The translations under genes and the position numbers were made by a program. Below are positions 14,830 to 20,623 of a DNA stretch of 20,623 nt, one piece after another. Source of the stretch: a virus; IMG/VR virus record IMGVR_UViG_3300032117_000187, positions 1 to 20,623 of that record. One strand, written 5' to 3'. Below the pieces are notes generated by a model. It worked only from the letters and a program-made list of their open reading frames with translations, was not told the origin of the DNA and did not search any database. Each line of letters opens with the position of its first letter. Position 1 is the stretch's first letter.

Positions 14830-16586
14830 AAGATTTAACCGTTAAGAACTTTATGAGCGTGGGTAATACTACCCAGGCTGTTAACTTTGACCGGCAAGAC
14901 TTAACCCTGGTACTAGGTGAAAACTTGGACCTGGGTGGCGACGATTCTGGTGCACGGAATGGCACAGGTAAGACTACTATTATTAATGCCTTAAGTTTTG
15001 CACTTTACGGCAATGCTCTTACTAACATTAAGAAAGATAACTTAATCAATAAGACCAATGGTAAAAACATGATGGTTTGTATTGATTTTGAAAAAGACGG
15101 AGTTAACTACCGCATTGAACGTGGGCGCAAGCCAAATATAATGAAGTTCTTTGTGGGTGATACAGAAAAAGAAATCACCGATGATGCACAGGGCGATAGT
15201 AGAGAAACACAAGCAGAGATAGAACGTATGTTGGGTATGAGCCACGATATGTTCAAGCATATTGTAGCACTAAACACCTACACTGAACCGTTCCTTAGTT
15301 TAAGATCAAACGATCAACGTACTATCATTGAACAGTTACTGGGCATTACTTTATTGTCAGAAAAAGCAGATAGTTTAAAAGAGCTAAACAAAAAAACTAA
15401 GGATGCTATTACCTCAGAGGAGTTCCGCATTAAGGCCGTAACAGATGCCAACGTTCGTATACAAGAACAGATCGAAGCATTGAAGCGTAGACAAACCCTG
15501 TGGAACAACAAGCACGATGAAGAGATTAACAAGACACAAGATGCGATCGAAGAGCTTCAGAAGATCGATATCCAGGCCGAGATTCAGGCACACCAAGCGT
15601 TCAAAGCCTGGGATCAGACTCGAAAGGATCTCAATGAATTATCTTCGGCGATTAGCCGTACCAAATTGGACCGTAACCGCGAGGAGAAAACGATTAGCAA
15701 GATATCAGCAGAACTTGTTTCGTTGGAAAGTCATACGTGCCATACGTGCGGACAAGAGTTCCATGACGAAAAGCACCAACAGGTCCTGGGATCAAAGCAG
15801 AGAGAATTATCAGTGGCACGGGAGAGTGCGGAATCTCATGTTGCCACTTTGGCTGAGTTACAACAAGCTGAGTCTGGGCTGGGCAAACTCGGCACCCGTC
15901 CAGTAATGTTCTACGATAAAGAAGCGGATGCTATTCATCATCAAGCCACGGTAGATAATTTAATTAAACAATTAACTGCCAAAGCCGCAGAGTCGGATCC
16001 TTATAATGAGCAAATTGCAGAAATGCAAACTACAGCATTAGAAGAAGTTACATATGATGTTATTAACGAGTTATCTAACTTAAAAGATCACCAAGAATTC
16101 TTGCTTAAACTGTTAACAAACAAAGATTCGTTTATTCGTAAGCGTATCATTGATCAGAATTTAAGTTATTTAAATGCCAGATTAGGGCAGTACCTGGATC
16201 GCATCGGCTTACCACACACAGTTAAGTTTAATAATGATCTGAGTGTAAGCATTACAGAACTGGGACGTGACCTAGACTTTGATAATTTATCCAGAGGCGA
16301 GCGCAATAGACTTATCTTATCTCTATCCTGGTCGTTCCGTGATGTATGGGAAAGTTTATATCAACCAATTAACTTATTGTTTATTGACGAGCTAATCGAT
16401 TCGGGCATGGACAGTAACGGTGTTGAAAATAGTTTAAGTATTCTTAAAAAGATGAGCCGTGAAGCCAACAAGTCAATTTGGTTAGTATCTCACAAAGACG
16501 AACTGGCAGGCCGGGTAAACAATACCTTGCATGTTATTAAAGAAAACGGATACACAAGTTATAATACGGACGTAGACATTGTTTAA
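14817..16586 (+). CDS. 46: Recombination endonuclease subunit gp46 (Rad50-like)
   Basis: This SMC/Rad50-type ATPase of 589 residues partners gp47 in DNA end resection. Walker A is GARNGTGKTT at 45-54, preceded by an insert (GENLDLGGDDS) compared with T4 gp46. Coiled coil spans about 180-300 and 320-440 around a zinc hook CHTCG with Cys308 and Cys311. The C-terminal ATPase half has signature LSRGE at 491-495, Walker B LLFIDE at 520-525, D-loop SGMD, and switch SH at 558-559. T4 gp46 has about 560 residues, so it is full length. The start ATG at 14817 lies inside the end of the SGNH gene, and the end overlaps the TTG start of the next gene by 8 bases. The hook-proximal DNA, about 15470-15905, is clearly richer in G+C than the flanks. 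Confidence 0.95.
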   Translation: MFKIKDLTVKNFMSVGNTTQAVNFDRQDLTLVLGENLDLGGDDSGARNGTGKTTIINALSFALYGNALTNIKKDNLINKTNGKNMMVCIDFEKDGVNYRIERGRKPNIMKFFVGDTEKEITDDAQGDSRETQAEIERMLGMSHDMFKHIVALNTYTEPFLSLRSNDQRTIIEQLLGITLLSEKADSLKELNKKTKDAITSEEFRIKAVTDANVRIQEQIEALKRRQTLWNNKHDEEINKTQDAIEELQKIDIQAEIQAHQAFKAWDQTRKDLNELSSAISRTKLDRNREEKTISKISAELVSLESHTCHTCGQEFHDEKHQQVLGSKQRELSVARESAESHVATLAELQQAESGLGKLGTRPVMFYDKEADAIHHQATVDNLIKQLTAKAAESDPYNEQIAEMQTTALEEVTYDVINELSNLKDHQEFLLKLLTNKDSFIRKRIIDQNLSYLNARLGQYLDRIGLPHTVKFNNDLSVSITELGRDLDFDNLSRGERNRLILSLSWSFRDVWESLYQPINLLFIDELIDSGMDSNGVENSLSILKKMSREANKSIWLVSHKDELAGRVNNTLHVIKENGYTSYNTDVDIV

Positions 16587-17451
16587 CAGAGATATAAAAG
16601 TACTGCACATTGAGCCAACTGATGTTTGTCAGGCGGCCTGTGCCCTTTGCGCTCGTGAGATCGATCCTGCGTTTGATAAAACTATCAAACATCATTTATC
16701 TGTTGATCAAATTAAAGAAAAGTTTAGCGAAGACTTTATTCGCGGGCTGGACAAAATGTTTATGTGTGGTAACTACGGTGATCCTGCCGCAGGCAAATAC
16801 ACATTAGAAATTTTTGAATATTTTAGAAGTATCAATCCTGATATTACCTTAGGTATGAATACCAACGGTGGATTACAAAGTATGACCTGGTGGATTAAAC
16901 TAGCACGATTGCTCAGAAAGCCAAACGATTTTGTTGTGTTCAGTATAGACGGGTTAGAAGATACCAACCACATATACCGCAAAAACGTTAGTTGGGAAGT
17001 GCTAGAAGCCAACGTAGCATCATTTATTGCTGCCGGTGGCCCTGCCCACTGGGACATGCTGGTCTACAAACACAATGAACATCAAGTTGATGCTTGCGAA
17101 GCACTAGCAAAACGAATGAAGTTCAAATGGTTCCGTGCCAAGGTTAGCAAGCGAGAATATATTAACGGGCTAGAGGAACCAGCCAATTGGCAACGACCAA
17201 CATACACCCCAGGTAAAATCGATTGTCACGCACTGGCAGAAGCAAGCATTTACATAGATGCACAAGGCAATATTAGTCCTTGTTGCTGGTTAGGCGCAAG
17301 GCAACAAGATTTTATCACAGATATTAATCAAGTTGCAATACACTGGGATAACCCAGAATTGGCAGATCCTGTGTGTGTTATCACTTGCACCGCCAAGGCC
17401 AATATAACTGTATTTGAAAGTCAATGGCAACGCGAGGTTGAACTATGCTAG
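16579..17451 (+). CDS. Radical-SAM protein 1 with SPASM-like C-terminus
   Basis: This protein of 290 residues carries the radical SAM motif CxxxCxxC at Cys17, Cys21 and Cys24 (CQAACALCARE), which binds a 4Fe-4S cluster that cleaves S-adenosylmethionine. CGNYGDP at 63-69 takes the place of the GGE-type SAM-binding motif. Six more cysteines lie in the C-terminal 75 residues: Cys216, the pair Cys235-Cys236 in SPCCW, Cys266, Cys270 and Cys290. The pattern CHALAEASIYIDAQGNISPCC is typical of SPASM/twitch domains that hold an auxiliary cluster and usually act on peptides or proteins. The start is a TTG overlapping the end of gp46; no later ATG keeps the cluster motif. It is homologous to the next gene by eye. 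The substrate is unknown. Confidence 0.85.
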   Translation: MFNRDIKVLHIEPTDVCQAACALCAREIDPAFDKTIKHHLSVDQIKEKFSEDFIRGLDKMFMCGNYGDPAAGKYTLEIFEYFRSINPDITLGMNTNGGLQSMTWWIKLARLLRKPNDFVVFSIDGLEDTNHIYRKNVSWEVLEANVASFIAAGGPAHWDMLVYKHNEHQVDACEALAKRMKFKWFRAKVSKREYINGLEEPANWQRPTYTPGKIDCHALAEASIYIDAQGNISPCCWLGARQQDFITDINQVAIHWDNPELADPVCVITCTAKANITVFESQWQREVELC

Positions 17452-18467
17452 CCACGTGGCATTTTCATATTGAAATATCTAGTAAGTGTACTTTACGGTG
17501 TACTCGGTGTGCCCGACAAGAAGTCCCAGATAGTTTAGTTAATACTGAGTTAGATTTAGAGTTTTTTAAAAGAAATTTTACATCAGAATTTATTCTTGCT
17601 AATGTTGAGAAGATTACGTTCTGCGGCGACGATGGCGATCCTATATATGCACACGATTTAATTGCAGTAATTGAATATATCAAAAGTATTAAACCTGTTG
17701 AGATTGTTATTGTTACCAATGGTAGTCATAAGAAAACAGAATGGTGGACAGCACTAGGCAATGTGCTCACAGAAGTAGATACTGTACACTTTAGCGTGGA
17801 CGGGTATGACAATGCAAGTAACAATTTGTACAGGATAAACAGCGATTTCGTGTCTATTGTCCAAGGTATTGAGGCTCTAAGGGCTACCAGCCGGTGTCGT
17901 TTAGTATGGGCCGCTATTGCGTTTAAATTTAACGAAGATCATATAGAATACATGCAGTCTTTAGCAACAAAATTAGGAATGGATGCTTTCCAATTAACTC
18001 GTAGTACTAAGTTTGGAAAGATATATCCTAGCTACGGAATTGATGATCCCTTACAACCTAGCGATAGATATGTAAGTAGTTCACACAGGTTTGAAAGAGA
18101 TGTTGTAGTATTGACCAAGCGCGGACTTAATGCTGAAGTTAAGCAGATCAATTTGGAATTATTTAAGAAGACCCGGCCGCAAGGCGATGTTGTACCTAAT
18201 GTAGTTCCTTTATGCGAAATTGGTAACAAGGGCTTGTACATAGATGCACAAGGTAGATTGTTTCCTTGTTGTTGGGTAGCTAATCGCTATAGCCACAATA
18301 CAGAATGGCAGGAAATTGCTGGTCGTTTTAATTTAAACACTAGAACTCTTCAAGATGCTGTAAATGACAAGTTTTGGATTAGAGATTTTAAGCAGTTTGC
18401 ATGGCAAGAATGCCGTACTAAGTGCACCAGAAATGTAGTAAATCAAGAATATGCAACTTCCTGGTAG
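17445..18467 (+). CDS. Radical-SAM protein 2 with SPASM-like C-terminus
   Basis: This 340-residue protein is a paralogue of the gene before it. The cluster motif is CTLRCTRC at Cys15, Cys19 and Cys22, followed by CGDDGDP at 60-66 and a NGSHKKTEWW segment equivalent to NGGLQSMTWW in the first protein. The C-terminal domain has Cys257 (CEIGNKGLYIDAQGRLFPCCW), the pair Cys275-Cys276, and Cys323/Cys327 (CRTKC), a SPASM-like arrangement. Compared with its neighbour it has about 50 extra residues, mainly before Cys257. The ATG overlaps the end of the first gene (ATGCTAG, 7 bases), so the two are made together and may form a heterodimer or act in sequence. Substrate unknown; SPASM enzymes known so far mostly modify peptides. 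Confidence 0.86.
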   Translation: MLATWHFHIEISSKCTLRCTRCARQEVPDSLVNTELDLEFFKRNFTSEFILANVEKITFCGDDGDPIYAHDLIAVIEYIKSIKPVEIVIVTNGSHKKTEWWTALGNVLTEVDTVHFSVDGYDNASNNLYRINSDFVSIVQGIEALRATSRCRLVWAAIAFKFNEDHIEYMQSLATKLGMDAFQLTRSTKFGKIYPSYGIDDPLQPSDRYVSSSHRFERDVVVLTKRGLNAEVKQINLELFKKTRPQGDVVPNVVPLCEIGNKGLYIDAQGRLFPCCWVANRYSHNTEWQEIAGRFNLNTRTLQDAVNDKFWIRDFKQFAWQECRTKCTRNVVNQEYATSW

Positions 18468-18486
18468 AAAGAGATAACTACTATGC

Positions 18487-18915
18487 ATGTCATGGCTTTA
18501 CGAAACCTCTCTAGTAGAATCTCTTCCCGAAGATTGTGTCGGATTTGTTTATTTGATTACTAATAAACTGTCTGGTAGAAAATATATTGGCAAAAAGCTC
18601 GCAAAGTTTAGTAAAACAGCGTATAAAGTAGTTAAGCTGAAGAACGGAACTAAGAAGAAAAAGAAGATTCGTAGCAAGATTGACAGTGACTGGCAAGACT
18701 ATTATGGTTCTAGCCCGGAACTAACAAAAGATGTAGTTGCATTGGGGGTCGAAAACTTTAGTAGAGAAATACTTTACTATTGTCGATCAAAATCCGAATG
18801 TAGTTACATTGAAGCAAGAGAACAATTTGCTCGTAGAGTATTAGAAAGCAACGATTATTATAACGGACACATCCAGGTCCGTGTACATGGCTCACACATT
18901 ATCAACAAGATTTAA
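18487..18915 (+). CDS. GIY-YIG nuclease-like protein
   Basis: This protein of 142 residues has a GIY-YIG core: GFVYLITNKLSGRKYIGKK at 19-37, with VYL and YIG as the two signature tripeptides, a central Lys-rich insert (KNGTKKKKKIRSK), DWQDYYGSS, and a likely catalytic Glu in SYIEAREQF, followed by YYNGHI near the C-terminus. Similar short proteins occur in many T4-like phages, some annotated as Seg-like endonucleases, but homing activity has not been shown for this type as far as I know. No extra DNA-binding domain is present, unlike I-TevI. It ends the plus-strand operon, 19 bases after the second radical-SAM gene, and directly borders a gene-free, structure-rich region. Confidence 0.82.
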   Translation: MSWLYETSLVESLPEDCVGFVYLITNKLSGRKYIGKKLAKFSKTAYKVVKLKNGTKKKKKIRSKIDSDWQDYYGSSPELTKDVVALGVENFSREILYYCRSKSECSYIEAREQFARRVLESNDYYNGHIQVRVHGSHIINKI

Positions 18916-18937
18916 TTCAATAGACACAAAGTCTGCT

Positions 18938-18967
18938 CAGTAGTAACAATCAATATACAGTAGTGAC
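18938..18967. repeat. Direct repeat pair CAGTAGTRAC
   Basis: CAGTAGTAAC at 18938-18947 and CAGTAGTGAC at 18958-18967 differ by one base and are spaced 20 bases start to start. They lie at the left end of the structure-rich region. Confidence 0.45.
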
Positions 18968-19281
18968 TCGCACAGGTTAATATCATGTGCCTATGACAAC
19001 CGGATAATAACGGGGACGGAAGTCTTGCCGCTGTAGCAAGCACTTAGCAACTATCCTTAACAGGACGATGATCGGATATGCCTATTAACAACCGGTTTTG
19101 CTATTTGAAAAGATTTTAGGAAAGGCTAAAAGAAGGAGTAATACTCCTACGTTATTAAATATGTTCACGTATATTTAATAGCCGCCGTCGTAATAAAGAC
19201 GCACTTCGAGGTACCGGACGACCGCCTCTGTAATTAGTGTAACGTGATGTGATTGTGCTACTCGGATAATGCTACAATTTT

Positions 19282-19307
19282 CATTTTGCCCTTTATCGGG
19301 CAAAGTG
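19282..19307. terminator. Strong hairpin in convergent region, possible terminator
   Basis: CATTTTGCCC pairs with GGGCAAAGTG (one G-T pair) around the loop TTTATC, giving a 10-base stem. No U-run follows on either strand, so a rho-independent terminator is doubtful; it may be a helix of the candidate RNA. Confidence 0.35.
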
Positions 19308-19437
19308 TGACTGATTAATCTGGATAATACTAGAAGACTTACGTATGTCTTAACATTATCTGTTTAATATCTTTAAGAAGAAAACGATTGCTGAATGAAA
19401 TGAAAGCAATAGATCTGCGAAGTAGATCTTAAATCTG

Positions 19438-19668
19438 TTAAAAAAATGGAAGGCCGCTCTCTTTAGTAGTTTCCATATTTTTCTTAATAATGTTTCCTAT
19501 GATTTCTCGTTCTTGAGAACTTAAAGCCATAGCATCATCGTAAGATATACCCCCACGCATATACCAACTCATTCTTAACGCTTCATCTCTAATGGCTCTA
19601 GACTCCTTGTCGTAGTTTTCAACTAACTCTACGATAGCGTCATGGTCTAATGTCAGGAGCCGGATGCG
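19438..19668 (-). CDS. Minus-one frame extension of gp26 (gp51 position), made by predicted frameshifting
   Basis: From the slippery site the minus-one frame is open for 76 codons to TAA at 19438: RIRLLTLDHDAIVEL, then KESRAIRDEALRMSWYMRGG, ending ETTKESGLPFF. It contains no ATG, GTG or TTG before Met at 19572, which would leave only 44 residues, and no ribosome site precedes that ATG. Fusion after residue 285 of gp26 would yield a protein of 361 residues. In T4 gene 51 follows gene 26 directly, so this ORF holds the gp51 place though it is much shorter than T4 gp51 (about 249 residues). The charged helical look and the MRGG/GLPFF motifs, which I recall from small proteins beside gp26 in other T4-like phages, support a real gene. 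Confidence 0.7.
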   Translation of the reverse strand, partial: RIRLLTLDHDAIVELVENYDKESRAIRDEALRMSWYMRGGISYDDAMALSSQEREIIGNIIKKNMETTKESGLPFF

Positions 19669-20522
19669 AAAAAATTTGCGTAATCAAACAGTAAAGGAAT
19701 TTGATATTCTTTCTGGCATTCTGCACATGCAGCAGTTTGTGACTTAACTGCACCCTCAACGTTGATTTCGCTAAGTCTAGCTTGTACTTTCTTTACCACA
19801 TTGCCGTTGGCATTGTTGTAGAATTCTTTAATGAAATCCTTGTCGGTAACTCTTGAGCTGTCTTCTAGTTCGATGTACTCTGTGCTGTCAGCTACAGTAT
19901 CAATTCCGATTTGTATTAAATGCGACATACTACTAGCAATTTCTTTGATACGTTCTGGGCTGTCCGGTTGCTCTAGTGCTTTTGCCATTCTTTCTTCTTC
20001 GAATTGAATAGTGTTTCTGCGATTAACAATAAAGTACGGTTGCGGAATTAGTTTAATTTTTAAATTATCAATTTCAATCTTTTTATTATAGTCTGGGCAA
20101 GTAATACCAGCAAGACTAACTTTTAAATCAATGCCATGCTTGTTAGCAGCACCACAATGTGGGCAATTCGTTTCTACATCCATTTCTGTGCCGTAGCTGG
20201 CAACACGTATGGCAATTAAAATAGTATCAACATCAATACTAGGCATAGCCCACGCATCTCTAATATTTGGGCAACAACTCTGAATTACTTCAACTACACC
20301 GGACCCATTCATAAGTGCGTCTGGGGTGCGTAGTGTAATCTCATCACGAGCAGTCATTGGGTAAATAGGAATCTCCCCGTTAACTGGTAGATCTAAAGAC
20401 CCGTCTTTCCAGTATTGACCGTTTGACGGCAATTTTATATAGGCCGCAGGTTGTCTAAAAAACTTAGACAACGGGTTAAATTTAGGCACTGGTGCTGTAC
20501 TACTGTCTGGTGTATTTTCCAT
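19653..20522 (-). CDS. 26: Baseplate hub assembly protein gp26-like (T4 baseplate family), probable tail chaperone
   Basis: This protein of 289 residues begins with a short polar leader, then FRQPAAYIKLPSNGQYW and PVNGEIPIYPMTARDEITLR at 47-65, TPDALMNGSGVVEVIQSC at 66-83, and VDTILIAIRVASYG at 98-111, all characteristic of the gp26 baseplate-hub family in T4-like phages. CPHC at 120-123 and CAEC at 266-269 form a likely four-cysteine zinc site. In T4 gp26 is needed for hub assembly. The end contains a slippery heptamer four codons before the stop, and a downstream ORF lies in the minus-one frame, which suggests that it is a tail assembly chaperone made in two forms. Transcription is probably late, from TATAAATA at 20553-20560. 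Confidence 0.85.
   Translation of the reverse strand: MENTPDSSTAPVPKFNPLSKFFRQPAAYIKLPSNGQYWKDGSLDLPVNGEIPIYPMTARDEITLRTPDALMNGSGVVEVIQSCCPNIRDAWAMPSIDVDTILIAIRVASYGTEMDVETNCPHCGAANKHGIDLKVSLAGITCPDYNKKIEIDNLKIKLIPQPYFIVNRRNTIQFEEERMAKALEQPDSPERIKEIASSMSHLIQIGIDTVADSTEYIELEDSSRVTDKDFIKEFYNNANGNVVKKVQARLSEINVEGAVKSQTAACAECQKEYQIPLLFDYANFFASGS
19668..19674 (-). promoter_or_regulatory. Slippery heptamer T TTT TTC for minus-one frameshift
   Basis: On the minus strand the gp26 reading frame is AAT TTT TTC GCA. The heptamer T TTT TTC fits the X XXY YYZ rule exactly in phase, and slipping back one base enters the 76-codon open frame. The zero-frame TGA stop follows after four codons. I see no strong hairpin just downstream. 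Confidence 0.65.
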
Positions 20523-20533
20523 GGTTGATTTAT

Positions 20534-20543
20534 CCGATAAATA
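20534..20543 (+). promoter_or_regulatory. Late promoter for the right-edge gene
   Basis: CCGATAAATA on the plus strand, identical to the two minus-strand late promoters, lies 27 bases before the GTG at 20571. Confidence 0.7.
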
Positions 20544-20552
20544 TATTGATAC

Positions 20553-20560
20553 TATTATTT
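20553..20560 (-). promoter_or_regulatory. Late promoter for gp26
   Basis: The minus strand reads TATAAATA, the exact T4 late consensus, 30 bases before the gp26 ATG. It is interlocked with the plus-strand promoter at 20534-20543; predicted start points lie within a few bases of each other. Confidence 0.75.
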
Positions 20561-20570
20561 ATAGGCAAAA

Positions 20571-20623
20571 AACGTGGAAGAAAAACTCTTACAACAAATT
20601 CTTGAAGAACTGCAAAAAGGCGG
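20571..20623 (+). CDS. N-terminus of an unidentified late gene, cut by the right edge
   Basis: A GTG start at 20571 opens a frame reading MEEKKLLQQILEELQKGG up to the edge, with an AGG about nine bases upstream. The pattern is helical and amphipathic, coiled-coil-like. It follows a perfect late promoter, so a structural protein is likely. Tail chaperone genes often neighbour the tape measure gene, but too little is present to name it. Confidence 0.5.

Larger units (their letters stand above)
18916..19437. ncRNA. Gene-free, structure-rich region; candidate non-coding RNA
   Basis: No credible ORF exists on either strand in 522 bases, between the convergent GIY-YIG and gp26 genes. Instead inverted repeats follow each other closely: AAGT/CTTGC with GCAAG/ACTT at 19020-19045; TATCC/GGATA at 19052-19078; TTTTAG/CTAAAA at 19114-19131; AGGAGTA/TACTCCT at 19134-19148; TATTAAATAT/ATATTTAATA at 19153-19180; CGTC/GACG at 19186-19201; GAGG/CCTC at 19208-19228; a 10-base stem at 19282-19307; GATAAT/ATTATC enclosing AAGAC/GTCTT at 19323-19360; ATTGCT/AGCAAT at 19387-19410; AGATCT/AGATCT at 19411-19429. 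CGGATAAT occurs twice (19001, 19263), with close variants at 19073 and 19321. I found no tRNA and no group I core. Direction and function are unknown; plus-strand read-through from the operon is the simplest source. Confidence 0.5.

Noticed and set aside
15517-15906. Overlapping Arg-rich ORF of 129 codons inside gp46
   Set aside because: It is the alternative frame of the coiled-coil region of gp46, favoured by the higher G+C there; no start signals.
18916-19437. Group I intron or tRNA cluster in the gene-free region
   Set aside because: The GIY-YIG neighbour made an intron plausible, but I could not find the conserved P7/P3 core or an interrupted gene, and no T-arm or cloverleaf could be drawn.
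1-20623. CRISPR array, insertion sequence or integrase
   Set aside because: No regularly spaced repeats, transposase or integrase motifs were seen in any part of the window.

Overview
The window is a piece of a T4-like contractile-tailed phage (myovirus) genome. Most genes match the T4 core set: baseplate proteins gp6, gp25, gp53, gp5 and gp26, the late sigma factor gp55, and the recombination nuclease pair gp47/gp46. Gene order and protein style resemble the exo-T-even phages of aquatic bacteria (cyanophage and pelagiphage myoviruses) more than coliphage T4. Examples are the about 1000-residue gp6, the gp5 without an internal lysozyme, and an unusual P-loop insert in gp46. A small lipobox protein and sigma-70-like promoters suggest a Gram-negative host. 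The host itself cannot be named from this sequence.

Left half (1-11866, minus strand): a tightly packed late baseplate operon. In transcription order it holds a tail-tube initiator of the gp48/gp54 type, gp53, a gp27-like hub, gp5, a separate lysozyme-like protein, gp25, gp6, and a very large structural protein that runs off the left edge. Three junctions overlap as TAATG. Two late promoters with the identical 10-mer CCGATAAATA precede the first gene and gp6.

Middle (11867-18915, plus strand): a divergent operon of regulatory, recombination and accessory genes. It holds gp55, a previously easy-to-miss 58-residue lipoprotein with a TTG start, gp47 (Mre11-like), an SGNH-type hydrolase, gp46 (Rad50-like), two tandem radical-SAM proteins with SPASM-like C-termini, and a GIY-YIG nuclease-like protein. 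From gp47 to the second radical-SAM gene all neighbours overlap by 4 to 13 bases. The intergenic region between the two operons carries a late promoter facing left, a perfect palindrome, and a sigma-70-like promoter facing right.

Right part (18916-20623): first comes a 522-base stretch without genes but dense in inverted repeats, a candidate structured RNA. It is followed by gp26 on the minus strand. gp26 ends in a classic slippery heptamer (T TTT TTC), and the minus-one frame continues for 76 codons into an ORF that has no good start codon of its own. This predicts a programmed frameshift making a gp26 fusion protein, as in tail assembly chaperones of other phages. Interlocked late promoters upstream of gp26 also serve a plus-strand gene cut by the right edge.

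Best candidates for new biology are the gp26 frameshift, the structured intergenic RNA beside the GIY-YIG gene, and the tandem radical-SAM/SGNH cassette inside the recombination operon.
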